Shown one piece after another: positions 1 through 4,892 of a stretch of 5,084 nt of DNA (within the stretch, counting starts at the first letter, position 1; the number at the start of each line of letters is the position of its first letter). Source of the DNA: Thermodesulfobacteriota bacterium (GTDB lineage: Bacteria > Desulfobacterota > DSM-4660 > Desulfatiglandales > HGW-15). The notes beneath the pieces are model-generated. The model did not search any database. It was not told where the DNA came from and saw nothing but the letters and a program-made list of their open reading frames with translations. The translations under genes were made by a program, and so were the position numbers. The DNA is taken from positions 1-5,084 of the forward strand of contig JALOPA010000281.1 in assembly GCA_025454125.1 (NCBI GenBank). The letters are read 5' to 3'.

Positions 1-911
1 CGGGCCAAATGGTCAAGCCCTTTGAGGAGGCCGCCTTCAAGCTCAAGAAGGATGAGATCAGCGACCTGGTGAGAACGCCCTTCGGCCTGCACATCATCAA
101 AGTGGAGGATGTCAAAGAGGCGAAGACCAGGACCTTGGAAGAGGCCAGGGGCCAGATCCTTTCCATGCTCCAGAAAGCGGCCACATCGGACATGGCCCAT
201 GAAAAGGCCCTCTCCTTTGTCGATCGCATGCCTTACCAGACAGACCTCGCCAAGTACGCCGCCGAAAACAAGGTCCCGGTGAAGGAGAGCGGTCCTTTCT
301 CTCAGGCGGATGCCGTCCCGGATGTGGGAAACAACGAAAAACTTCGGCAGACGCTCTTTTCCATGGAGAAAGAGGAAGTGAGCGACCTGGTGGACGCGGG
401 CGGGAAGTTCTTCGTGTTCCAGGTGAAAGACAAGAAACCCTCCGCCCTCCCCGTGCTGGACGAGGTGAAAGACAAAGTGAGAGAGGACTACGTCAATGAT
501 CTCGCAAACCAGATGGCCAAATCCGCGGCAGAGGATTACCTCAAGAAACTGAAGGAAGGCAAGGACTGGGCGGCGCTGGCCAAAGAGAGCGGCCTTGAGC
601 CCAAAACGACGGAGTTCATCAGCCGGCAGGACACCATCCCGCAAATCGGGTATTTCCAAGACCTCCAGGAGGCGGCCTTCAGTCTGAACCAGAACAAGCG
701 CTACGCCGAAAGTGCGTTCCAGAATGACAAGGGCGTGTTCGTCATCCGTTGGGAAGGCGAGCAGGACATCGACCGGAACAAGTTCGAAGAAGAAAAGAAG
801 CTCTATCGCGACATGCTCGTGCGCCTCAAGAACCAGACCCTCTTCAAGGAATGGGTCGAACGCCTCAAGAGCCAGGCCAAGATCGAAATCCTCCAGCCCC
901 TGGAGGGATGA
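1..911 (+). CDS. PpiD/SurA-like peptidyl-prolyl isomerase, C-terminal part (5' end outside window)
   Basis: This is the C-terminal ~303 residues of a parvulin-type periplasmic folding chaperone. The reading frame is open from the left edge, and the ATG at base 9 is an internal Met. Residues below count from that Met. The first ~33 residues are the end of a parvulin (rotamase) domain: the F-E-E-A-A-F block, then E-I-S-D-L-V and the F-G-L-H-I-I-K-V strand at 25-32. Two more modules follow at about 95-143 and 198-252, each with a 'F-(S)-x-x-D-x-(I/V)-P' opening and a hydrophobic closing strand, joined by charged helical linkers. The C-terminus is a Lys/Glu-rich helix ending near K-I-E-I-L. This repeated layout fits PpiD better than classical SurA, but the N-terminal membrane anchor that would decide is missing. 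Such proteins help fold outer-membrane and periplasmic proteins. No clear terminator follows the TGA at 909-911. Confidence 0.85.
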   Translation, partial: GQMVKPFEEAAFKLKKDEISDLVRTPFGLHIIKVEDVKEAKTRTLEEARGQILSMLQKAATSDMAHEKALSFVDRMPYQTDLAKYAAENKVPVKESGPFSQADAVPDVGNNEKLRQTLFSMEKEEVSDLVDAGGKFFVFQVKDKKPSALPVLDEVKDKVREDYVNDLANQMAKSAAEDYLKKLKEGKDWAALAKESGLEPKTTEFISRQDTIPQIGYFQDLQEAAFSLNQNKRYAESAFQNDKGVFVIRWEGEQDIDRNKFEEEKKLYRDMLVRLKNQTLFKEWVERLKSQAKIEILQPLEG

Positions 912-918
912 GAAGAAC

Positions 919-953
919 TGGAGTGCTGGAGCCATGGAGTGCTGGAGTAATGG
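919..953. repeat. 16-base tandem repeat, two copies plus 3 bases
   Basis: The unit TGGAGTGCTGGAGCCA at 919-934 is followed directly by TGGAGTGCTGGAGTAA at 935-950 (14 of 16 identical) and by TGG of a third unit. The repeat itself contains a shorter TGGAG periodicity. It begins eight bases after the isomerase stop codon. Function unknown. Confidence 0.9.
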
Positions 954-982
954 AAAGGTCCAAAACGCCGCCCTGCCACCTT

Positions 983-1016
983 TCTTTTCCAGAACTCGAG
1001 CAGCGTGCGGAAAAGA
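983..1016. repeat. Hairpin with 8-bp stem
   Basis: TCTTTTCC at 983-990 pairs perfectly with GGAAAAGA at 1009-1016 around an 18-base loop. It lies ~70 bases after the isomerase stop codon. There is no T-run after it on either strand, so it is not a canonical intrinsic terminator, but it could stabilise an mRNA 3' end. Confidence 0.5.
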
Positions 1017-1024
1017 GCGAACCC

Positions 1025-1098
1025 GCAGGTTGCTCAAAAACACTCAGACGCAAGGGTGCACACCCGTCACGGGTCACTTTCTTTCAGCAAGCTGTTAG
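1025..1098 (+). repeat. Degenerate 'GTTGCTC-AAAAA' element, copy 1
   Basis: Bases 1025-1055 match the reverse complement of 4695-4725 at 26 of 31 positions (common blocks GCAGG, TGCTCAAAAAC and GCAAGG). The right end, 1082-1098 (TTTCAGCAAGCTGTTAG), matches 4738-4754 at 15 of 17 positions in direct orientation. The two ends of this copy are themselves imperfect inverted repeats (GTTGCTCAAA against the complement of TTTCAGCAAG). The layout suggests a small non-coding palindromic element or remnant of one. No transposase is present. Confidence 0.6.
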
Positions 1099-1110
1099 TT
1101 GTCACTAAAC

Positions 1111-1155
1111 CCTCCAACTCTGGTGGAGGACCCGGATAGGTTCTACCGATCCGGG
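1111..1155. repeat. Two adjacent hairpins
   Basis: CCTCCA at 1111-1116 pairs with TGGAGG at 1124-1129 (7-base loop). One base later, CCCGGAT at 1131-1137 pairs with ATCCGGG at 1149-1155 (11-base loop). No T-run follows on either strand. They may act as structured ends for readthrough transcripts from the isomerase gene. The role is a guess. Confidence 0.5.
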
Positions 1156-1205
1156 GAGAGAAGTGAGAGCGGATTGAACTGCAGGACTGCAGAACCTGGG
1201 TTCCC

Positions 1206-1294
1206 GCTCCCCGCCTGCGCGGGGACAGGCTTCATTCGCGGGAACGACGGCTCTGCTCTCCAGTTTTGTCATTCCCGCGCAGGCGGGAATCCAG
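1206..1294. repeat. REP-like palindromic cluster, copy 1
   Basis: The cluster has two hairpins. TCCCCGC at 1208-1214 pairs with GCGGGGA at 1219-1225 (loop CTGC). ATTCCCGC at 1271-1278 pairs with GCGGGAAT at 1283-1290 (loop GCAG), within the string GTCATTCCCGC...GCGGGAATCCAG. CGCGGGAACGAC at 1236-1247 is also a near-perfect inverse (11 of 12) of GTCATTCCCGCG at 1268-1279, so the whole block can fold back. The same modules recur at 4237-4287. This 'TCATTCCCGC...GCGGGAATCCAG' repeat is widespread between genes of many Desulfobacterota genomes (from memory). Confidence 0.8.
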
Positions 1295-1311
1295 ATTCGT
1301 CTTCCGCTTGA

Positions 1312-1362
1312 GCCCCCCTCGGGGGGGCCACCTGAGGCCACCCGCTCTGCGGGTGGAGCCTC
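1312..1362 (-). terminator. Two GC-rich hairpins just downstream of the operon (possible terminator without T-run)
   Basis: Read on the - strand, the operon's final stop codon at 1363-1361 is followed at once by a strong stem. CCACCCGC at 1338-1345 pairs with GCGGGTGG at 1349-1356 (3-base loop), extended by GAGGC (1334-1338) with GCCTC (1358-1362) across a two-base bulge. A second stem pairs GCCCCCC at 1312-1318 with GGGGGGC at 1322-1328. Neither is followed by a T-run on the - strand, so this is terminator-like structure rather than a textbook intrinsic terminator. The 3' stem overlaps the last codons of the ferredoxin gene. Confidence 0.45.
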
Positions 1363-1810
1363 ACTCCCTTTCGCTGAAAGAGATGCAATGGGCGAGGCAC
1401 ACGTTGTCGGCGCACGCGGGAACAAGCCCTTTGTCCACCCGGTGGTGGCACAGGTTGCACTTCTGGGCGATGCCCCGGCTCATGTCATAGTCAATGGCCT
1501 CGTAGGGGCAGGCGTCGATGCACTCCCTGCAGCCCACACACCGGTCGAAATCCATCACCACGATCCCATCCGGCCGCTTTGAGATGACTTGCTCCGGGCA
1601 GACTTCCGCACAGGGCGGCTCTTCGCAGTGGCGGCACATCCTGACGTGAAAACGAAAGCTCAGGTTGCCTCCGGAGGATCGCGGCCATTCCTCGAGAACC
1701 GAGATGAGCTTCAGGCCGTCAGCCGCCTTCATCTCCTGTTTGCAGGCGACTTCACAGGCCTTGCATCCCCAGCAGGATTCGTGATCAACGGCGAGGACGT
1801 GCTGCTTCAT
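1361..1810 (-). CDS. 4Fe-4S ferredoxin-type electron-transfer subunit of a molybdoenzyme
   Basis: This 149-residue protein is a DmsB/HycB-type iron-sulfur subunit, predicted to shuttle electrons to or from the molybdopterin subunit encoded just upstream. Cysteine groups are C13-x2-C16-x2-C19-x3-C23, C59-x2-C62-x4-C67-x3-C71, C91-x2-C94-x2-C97-x3-C101, and C118-x2-C121-x11-C133-x4-C138-x3-C142, enough for four [4Fe-4S] clusters. The last group has one more Cys than the usual C-x2-C-x11-C-x3-C. There is no signal peptide or membrane helix, and it ends seven residues after C142, so it lacks the C-terminal extension of many relatives. The ATG at 1810 is chosen because AAGGAGG (1823-1817) lies six bases ahead, whereas an upstream in-frame ATG (1849) would add a basic tail inside the preceding gene. 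Its start overlaps the upstream stop (ATGA), so translation is probably coupled. Its physiological electron partner is not in the window. Confidence 0.92.
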   Translation of the reverse strand: MKQHVLAVDHESCWGCKACEVACKQEMKAADGLKLISVLEEWPRSSGGNLSFRFHVRMCRHCEEPPCAEVCPEQVISKRPDGIVVMDFDRCVGCRECIDACPYEAIDYDMSRGIAQKCNLCHHRVDKGLVPACADNVCLAHCISFSERE

Positions 1811-3969
1811 GGGCGGCCTCCTTCGTCTTTCTCGGGGGAAATCCTGCACAGCAAGGTCCGGATGTGGGTTGCGCCCATGGCCGGATCGCAGTTCTCATAG
1901 GCGTTGTCCGTCAGAACGTTGATGTTCGACTCCTCCCATCCGTGACCCGGGTCCTTTCTTTCAGGGAACCACCAGGCGTGCTCTGCCGAGACGACTCTGG
2001 GATCCATTCCTTCAAAGAGCTTGGCCCGCTGCCTCACCCTGCCCCTGGGAGATTCGATGCTCACCCAGTCTCCTTCACAGATCCCTTCCTTCATGGCCGT
2101 GTCCGGGTGGATCTCAACCACAGGGTCCCTGTGGAGTTCCCTCATCCACGGCAGCTGCCTGTTCTCCGAGTGGAAGAACCCGGGCAGCCTTCTGCCCGTG
2201 ATCAGGATGTAAGGATAGGTGCTGCGCCATTCCGGTTTGCTGTAGGGGCTTTCCAGGGGTTCCCGGTACTGCGGCAAGGGGTCGTAGCCCCACTTCTCCA
2301 GAAGGGTCGAGTAGAGCTCGAACTTCCTCGTGGGCGTGGAAAACCCCTTGAGGCTGTATTTCTGCTCCATTCTCTCCCCGCGGAGGTGGTCCATCTTCTT
2401 GAAGTCTTGCCACGTGATGCCCATGGGCGCCAGGATCCAGTCGAGGGCCTGCTCAAAATTGTCCCACCAGTGCTCTCCCTGGCCGACCCTGTGGGCCAGG
2501 TCGTTCAGCATCTCGTGGTCGGACCGGCATTCGCCGACCTGGATGACCTTTCGCCTCGGGAGAAGGGTGCCGTGGCGCTTCCAGAAATCTCCGATGTAGT
2601 CCATCTCGAGCCAGGTGGCGGCGGGCAGGACAATGTCGGCGAGTTCGGCCGTGGGGGTGATGAAGAAGTCGGAGACGGCCATGAAATCCACTTTTTCCAG
2701 GGCGCGGTAGACCTCCCGGGCGTTGGCCCGGGTCATCACGGGATTGGAACTGATGAGGAAGAGCATTTTGACGGGGTAGGGCTTTTCCGTGAGGATGGCG
2801 TCCCACACGGCCTTGGGATTGATGATCCCGAAATTGCCGGCAAGTCGAAAACGCTCCCCGCCCAGCCTCTTTTCCCTCTGCACGTCCGGGAGCATCCGAT
2901 GCGCGCCGAAGTGGCCCACGTTCCGGATCCTCGGCGTCTGGAACAGGACCTGGCCTCCTGGAACATCGATGTTGCCGGTGATCCCCATGAGGGCCATGAG
3001 AAGGCGATCATTGTCCGCACAGTTGATCTGCTGCTCGATCGCCACTCCCCACTGGATCCCCGCAGGCTTGGTGGCGGCGAAAAGCCGGGCGGCCTGAACG
3101 ATCTTCTCCTTCGGAACCCAGGTGAGCTCCTCGACCCGGTCCAGGGGATACTCGTTCACGCGTTTGACAAAGGGTTCCCAGCCGTGCACGTGGTTCTCCA
3201 CGAACGCCTTGTCATAGAGCCCCTCGTTCACGATCACGTTCAGCAGGCCCAAGGCCAATGCCGCGTCCGTGCCGGGCCTGAGCTGCAGCCAGACGTCGGC
3301 CCGGGCCGCGATCCGGGTCATGCGGGGATCCACGGCAATCAGCTTTGCGCCTTTGCTGAGGGCGACGGAAAAAGGCTCGCCCTTGTACTCGTCGGGGTTG
3401 CTGATCACGATGTTGTTGCCCCAGACCATGATGCACCTGGGGTGGTTCTCGTAGTCCACGATGGGGTTGGTGCCGCAGGTGATGATGGAGGTGGCGATGC
3501 GGGGGCCGTAGCAGAAGTGGCCGGCGGTGAGGACATTGGGGCTCCCCAGGAGATTGGCGAACCGGTAGATGACCGCCTCGTTTTCCCTGCCTGTGCCGTA
3601 ACCCATGACAATGGACTCGGGGCCGAATTTTGCCTTGTAGCCGTTGATTCGCTCTGCAATGGCGTCCAGGGCCTGGTCCCAGGAGATGCGTTCCCATTTG
3701 CCGCTGGCCTTGGGTCCCACTCTCCGAACCGGATAGGCCAAACGGTCCGGGTGATAGGCCAGCTGGGCGGAGGCAATCCCCTTCGGGCACAGGGTCCCGT
3801 GGTTGATGGGGCAATCCGGATCGCCCGCGATTTTGGCCACCCGGCCGTTCTTGGTGAAGACCAGAACACCGCATCCCCCGTGGCACATCCGACAGTGGCT
3901 CTTGACGACACCGTCGTATCCGTAAACCTCCATTTCTTTTTCAACATTGGAGTATTGAAACTCGGTCAT
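1807..3969 (-). CDS. Molybdopterin oxidoreductase (Mo-bisPGD) catalytic subunit, acetylene hydratase/catechol dehydroxylase-like
   Basis: This 720-residue protein is a Mo (or W) bis-pterin enzyme of the DMSO reductase superfamily. A [4Fe-4S] site lies at C26-x2-C29-x3-C33-x27-C61, followed by Lys63, the usual electron-relay Lys. Cofactor-binding segments follow: G-H-F-C153-Y-G-P-R, where Cys153 is the probable Mo ligand, W-G-N-N 183-186, V-D-P-R 213-216, R-P-G-T-D 231-235, T-G-N-I-D-V-P-G-G 331-339 and I-S-S-N-P 406-410. The C-terminal dinucleotide-binding domain spans about 585-712 (T-G-R-R 591-594). Length and cysteine layout resemble acetylene hydratase (~730 residues), but its catalytic Asp, just after the second cluster Cys, is His30 here. 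The ferredoxin partner argues for redox chemistry, as in catechol dehydroxylases. No Tat signal is visible, so it is probably cytoplasmic. The ATG at 3969 has CGAGGAG ten bases upstream; starting at 4011 would add a basic N-tail with no better site. Substrate unknown. Confidence 0.93.
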   Translation of the reverse strand: MTEFQYSNVEKEMEVYGYDGVVKSHCRMCHGGCGVLVFTKNGRVAKIAGDPDCPINHGTLCPKGIASAQLAYHPDRLAYPVRRVGPKASGKWERISWDQALDAIAERINGYKAKFGPESIVMGYGTGRENEAVIYRFANLLGSPNVLTAGHFCYGPRIATSIITCGTNPIVDYENHPRCIMVWGNNIVISNPDEYKGEPFSVALSKGAKLIAVDPRMTRIAARADVWLQLRPGTDAALALGLLNVIVNEGLYDKAFVENHVHGWEPFVKRVNEYPLDRVEELTWVPKEKIVQAARLFAATKPAGIQWGVAIEQQINCADNDRLLMALMGITGNIDVPGGQVLFQTPRIRNVGHFGAHRMLPDVQREKRLGGERFRLAGNFGIINPKAVWDAILTEKPYPVKMLFLISSNPVMTRANAREVYRALEKVDFMAVSDFFITPTAELADIVLPAATWLEMDYIGDFWKRHGTLLPRRKVIQVGECRSDHEMLNDLAHRVGQGEHWWDNFEQALDWILAPMGITWQDFKKMDHLRGERMEQKYSLKGFSTPTRKFELYSTLLEKWGYDPLPQYREPLESPYSKPEWRSTYPYILITGRRLPGFFHSENRQLPWMRELHRDPVVEIHPDTAMKEGICEGDWVSIESPRGRVRQRAKLFEGMDPRVVSAEHAWWFPERKDPGHGWEESNINVLTDNAYENCDPAMGATHIRTLLCRISPEKDEGGRP
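1817..1823 (-). promoter_or_regulatory. Ribosome binding site of the ferredoxin subunit
   Basis: AAGGAGG on the - strand sits six bases before the ATG at 1810-1808, inside the last codons of the upstream catalytic gene. It decides the start at 1810. Confidence 0.85.
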
Positions 3970-3979
3970 GGATCCGATT

Positions 3980-3986
3980 CTCCTCG
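3980..3986 (-). promoter_or_regulatory. Ribosome binding site of the molybdoenzyme gene
   Basis: CGAGGAG on the - strand, ten bases before the ATG at 3969-3967, supports that start over the in-frame ATGs at 4011 and 3933. The 3933 ATG has only an A-rich stretch ahead of it. Confidence 0.65.
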
Positions 3987-4023
3987 TTCGGATTGGACAG
4001 GGTTTTCTCATCCCCTGAACCTT

Positions 4024-4168
4024 TTGATGAACTCGTAAAAAGTCCTATTTTCGTGTCATTTCGAGCGAAGCGAGAAATCTTGAAGTGGTATTACGATGAA
4101 AAGAGAAGATTTCTCCCTGCGGTCGAAATGACAGATCCACTCCGCAGGACTCTTTGCGAGGTCTTCAA
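4024..4168. repeat. 145-base nested inverted repeat (MITE- or REP-like)
   Basis: The outer arms 4024-4046 and 4146-4168 are inverted copies matching at 19 of 23 positions (TTGATGAACTCG... against ...CGAGGTCTTCAA). The inner arms 4055-4080 and 4107-4132 match at 23 of 26 (GTCATTTCGAGCGAAGCGAG and its near complement) around a 26-base centre. Arm spacing is symmetrical (8 and 13 bases), so the block behaves as one long imperfect cruciform. It encodes nothing recognisable. It lies between the candidate operon promoter at 4176-4204 and the molybdoenzyme start, and would be in the 5' leader if that promoter is used. The GTCATTTCGAGCGAAGCGAG motif is a common dispersed repeat in bacterial genomes (from memory). 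Confidence 0.85.
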
Positions 4169-4175
4169 CCTTTAA

Positions 4176-4204
4176 CTATTAGAAAACAGAAGGCCGCATA
4201 TCAA
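4176..4204 (-). promoter_or_regulatory. Candidate sigma-70 promoter for the molybdoenzyme operon
   Basis: On the - strand TTGATA (4204-4199) is followed by TCTAAT (4183-4178) after 15 bases, or by TAATAG (4181-4176) after 17 bases. It would start transcription ~200 bases before the ATG and put the 145-base inverted repeat in the leader. The spacing of the better -10 is short, so this is a weak call. Confidence 0.3.
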
Positions 4205-4236
4205 GAGAAATCTTCGTCTTGAATCGCGTGTTCGTC

Positions 4237-4322
4237 GCTCCCCGCGGCTTGCCGCGGGGAGTCATTCCCGCGGAGGCGGGAATCCAGAAAGCAAAAACCT
4301 GGATGCCGGATCTTGTCCGGCA
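4237..4322. repeat. REP-like palindromic cluster, copy 2
   Basis: Three hairpins lie in a row. CTCCCCGCGGC at 4238-4248 pairs perfectly with GCCGCGGGGAG at 4251-4261. ATTCCCGC at 4264-4271 pairs with GCGGGAAT at 4276-4283 (loop GGAG). TGCCGGA at 4304-4310 pairs with TCCGGCA at 4316-4322 (loop TCTTG). The ends GTCAT and ATGAC are also inverted. The first two modules match those at 1206-1294. This is a typical bipartite intergenic palindrome unit. Confidence 0.85.
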
Positions 4323-4369
4323 TGACGAGAAACAACGGATACCCCGCAGCAGGCTGCAGGTTAGTTCAT

Positions 4370-4398
4370 TTGACGAAAGGCCCCCGGCTTGATATGAT
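4370..4398 (+). promoter_or_regulatory. Strong sigma-70 type promoter facing the aldolase gene
   Basis: TTGACG (4370-4375) and TATGAT (4393-4398) are separated by exactly 17 bases. Each hexamer matches the consensus at five of six positions. Transcription would start near 4405 and run rightwards through the inverted-repeat element at 4455-4868 towards the gene at 4893, giving a leader of ~490 bases. Confidence 0.6.
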
Positions 4399-4468
4399 CC
4401 GGTCCTGAAAAAAGCTTAATCCCTCCAACCGCCCTTTGGTGATGGGAAGGATTTTGTGTCACAGTTTA

Positions 4469-4479
4469 GCTCTTTGAAA
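4469..4479 (+). promoter_or_regulatory. boxA-like motif in the left arm (mirrored in the right arm)
   Basis: GCTCTTTGAAA resembles the boxA antitermination site of rRNA leaders (GCTCTTTAACA-like). It lies ~65 bases downstream of the expected start from the 4370-4398 promoter, upstream of two terminator-like hairpins. The same motif occurs on the - strand in the right arm, so it may simply be part of the element's terminal sequence. Confidence 0.3.
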
Positions 4480-4610
4480 TGGATGGCTCAGGCCATGGGG
4501 GTCCCTCTAAAAACAGAAAACGAAGAGTGTGCGGGAAAGACTCTGCAGATAAGGGGCAGCCCTCGTCGTTGCGGCGTCGTTAACAACGTGGTTCAATGTC
4601 CACGGTACAT

Positions 4611-4685
4611 GGTACAAGGTTCTGAATTTCACATTCCAAGAAAATCTCTTTAGTGGTCTTCCGTGCACCTTGCACCTTGTACCTT
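4611..4685. repeat. 7-base tandem repeat and matching inverted copy
   Basis: GCACCTT, GCACCTT and GTACCTT stand head to tail at 4665-4685. GGTACAAGGT at 4611-4620 is the exact inverse of ACCTTGTACC at 4674-4683, giving a 10-bp stem with a 53-base loop. This sits inside the ~414-base inverted-repeat element. Confidence 0.75.
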
Positions 4686-4694
4686 TAATATCTG

Positions 4695-4754
4695 CCTTGC
4701 ATCTGGACGTTTTTGAGCAGCCTGCGTCGCAGGTTTTTTTCAGCAACCTGCTAG
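4695..4754 (-). repeat. 'GTTGCTC-AAAAA' element, copy 2
   Basis: Read on the - strand this starts CTAGCAGGTTGCTGAAAAA and continues into GCAGGCTGCTCAAAAACGTC, matching the + strand copy at 1025-1055 (26 of 31) and, in its end sequence, 1082-1098 (15 of 17). It is nested inside the larger inverted-repeat element. Confidence 0.65.
4721..4740 (+). terminator. Terminator-like hairpin with seven Ts
   Basis: CCTGC (4721-4725) pairs with GCAGG (4729-4733) around GTC and is followed by seven Ts (4734-4740). The stem is short. A competing stem, GCAGGTT (4729-4735) with AACCTGC (4745-4751), would break it. It would end transcripts from the 4370 promoter after ~335 bases. Confidence 0.4.
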
Positions 4755-4816
4755 TGCTTGCCATGGAGGTGTGGCGTCTTCGTTGTTCTGTTTTTAGAGG
4801 GACCCCCATGGCCTTT

Positions 4817-4837
4817 ATGCGCCTCAGGCGCATTTTT
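4817..4837 (+). terminator. Terminator-like hairpin with five Ts before the aldolase gene
   Basis: ATGCGCCT (4817-4824) and AGGCGCAT (4826-4833) are perfect inverse copies around one C (six or seven pairs once the loop opens), followed by a run of five Ts (4833-4837, the first shared with the stem). It lies only in the right arm of the inverted-repeat element, ~55 bases before the aldolase start codon, so it could attenuate that gene. Confidence 0.45.
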
Positions 4838-4880
4838 CTGTGCTTATTTCAAAGAGCTAAATTGTGACGATTTCTTAAAA

Positions 4881-4885
4881 AGGAG
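4881..4885 (+). promoter_or_regulatory. Ribosome binding site of the aldolase-like gene
   Basis: AGGAG, preceded by an A-run, lies seven bases before the ATG at 4893. An in-frame ATG at 4887 is only one base from this site, so 4893 is the better start. Confidence 0.85.
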
Positions 4886-4892
4886 AATGATT

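Larger units (their letters stand above)
912..1360. other. Repeat-rich intergenic region, no gene seen
   Basis: About 450 bases separate the isomerase gene from the convergent operon. I see no credible gene here. The short open frames have Arg/Ser/Pro-rich, low-complexity translations and no matching ribosome binding site. The stretch is instead a patchwork of a tandem repeat, hairpins and REP-like palindromes, which are listed separately. Confidence 0.8.
4455..4868. mobile_element. ~414-base non-coding element with long inverted ends (MITE-like), possibly bounded by GATTT repeats
   Basis: The outer ends 4458-4480 and 4846-4868 are inverted copies at 22 of 23 positions (GTCACAGTTTAGCTCTTTG...). 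Inner arms 4491-4518 and 4786-4813 are perfect inverse 28-base copies (core CATGGGGGTCCCTCTA), and similarity continues ~8 bases further with one indel. The right side has an extra ~22 bases between outer and inner arms, which form a hairpin with a T-run. GATTT occurs at 4450-4454 and again at 4869-4873, directly abutting the right end, a possible target duplication. The interior holds other repeats (7-base tandem, 'GTTGCTC' element) and no transposase, so it would be mobilised in trans if at all. The mobile nature is inferred; the inverted repeats are directly visible. Confidence 0.65.
3970..4892. other. Divergent intergenic region made of repeats and regulatory sites, no gene seen
   Basis: About 920 bases lie between the divergent molybdoenzyme and aldolase genes. 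The short open frames (for example a GTG-started 65-codon frame at 4456 and a 108-codon - strand frame ending at 4507) translate the arms of an inverted repeat and do not look like proteins. The stretch holds a 145-base nested inverted repeat, a REP-like cluster, two promoter candidates and a ~414-base inverted-repeat element, all listed separately. Confidence 0.8.

Noticed and set aside
712..1108. Two overlapping + strand frames (128 and 119 codons) across the isomerase end and intergenic repeats
   Set aside because: They are Arg/Ser/Pro-rich out-of-frame translations of the isomerase gene running into repeats, with no start signals.
1206..1294. Possible CRISPR array from repeated palindromes
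   Set aside because: The palindromes are not regularly spaced, have no uniform spacers, and there are no cas genes. They fit intergenic REP-like units.
1099..1425. Short frames on both strands between the repeats
   Set aside because: Their translations are dictated by the REP palindromes (for example the 'P-A-C-A-G' type peptides typical of translated repeats).
3967..4011. Upstream ATG at 4011 as the start of the molybdoenzyme
   Set aside because: It would add 14 mostly basic residues through the ribosome binding site that serves the ATG at 3969. The extension has an Arg-Arg pair but no hydrophobic stretch, so it is not a Tat signal.
1864..4038. A 724-codon + strand open frame lying fully opposite the molybdoenzyme gene
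   Set aside because: It is the antisense shadow of a GC-rich gene. Its translation is His/Gly/Val/Asp-rich with no recognisable domain, while the opposite strand has complete cofactor motifs and a ribosome binding site.
4456..4653. A 65-codon frame starting with GTG after a weak GGAAGG
   Set aside because: It translates the left arm of the inverted repeat. Part of the same peptide is seen in the mirrored frame on the other strand, so it reflects the repeat and not a protein.
4507..4833. A 108-codon - strand frame inside the inverted-repeat element
   Set aside because: It spans both arms and the nested repeats, has no ribosome binding site and has a low-complexity, compositionally odd translation.
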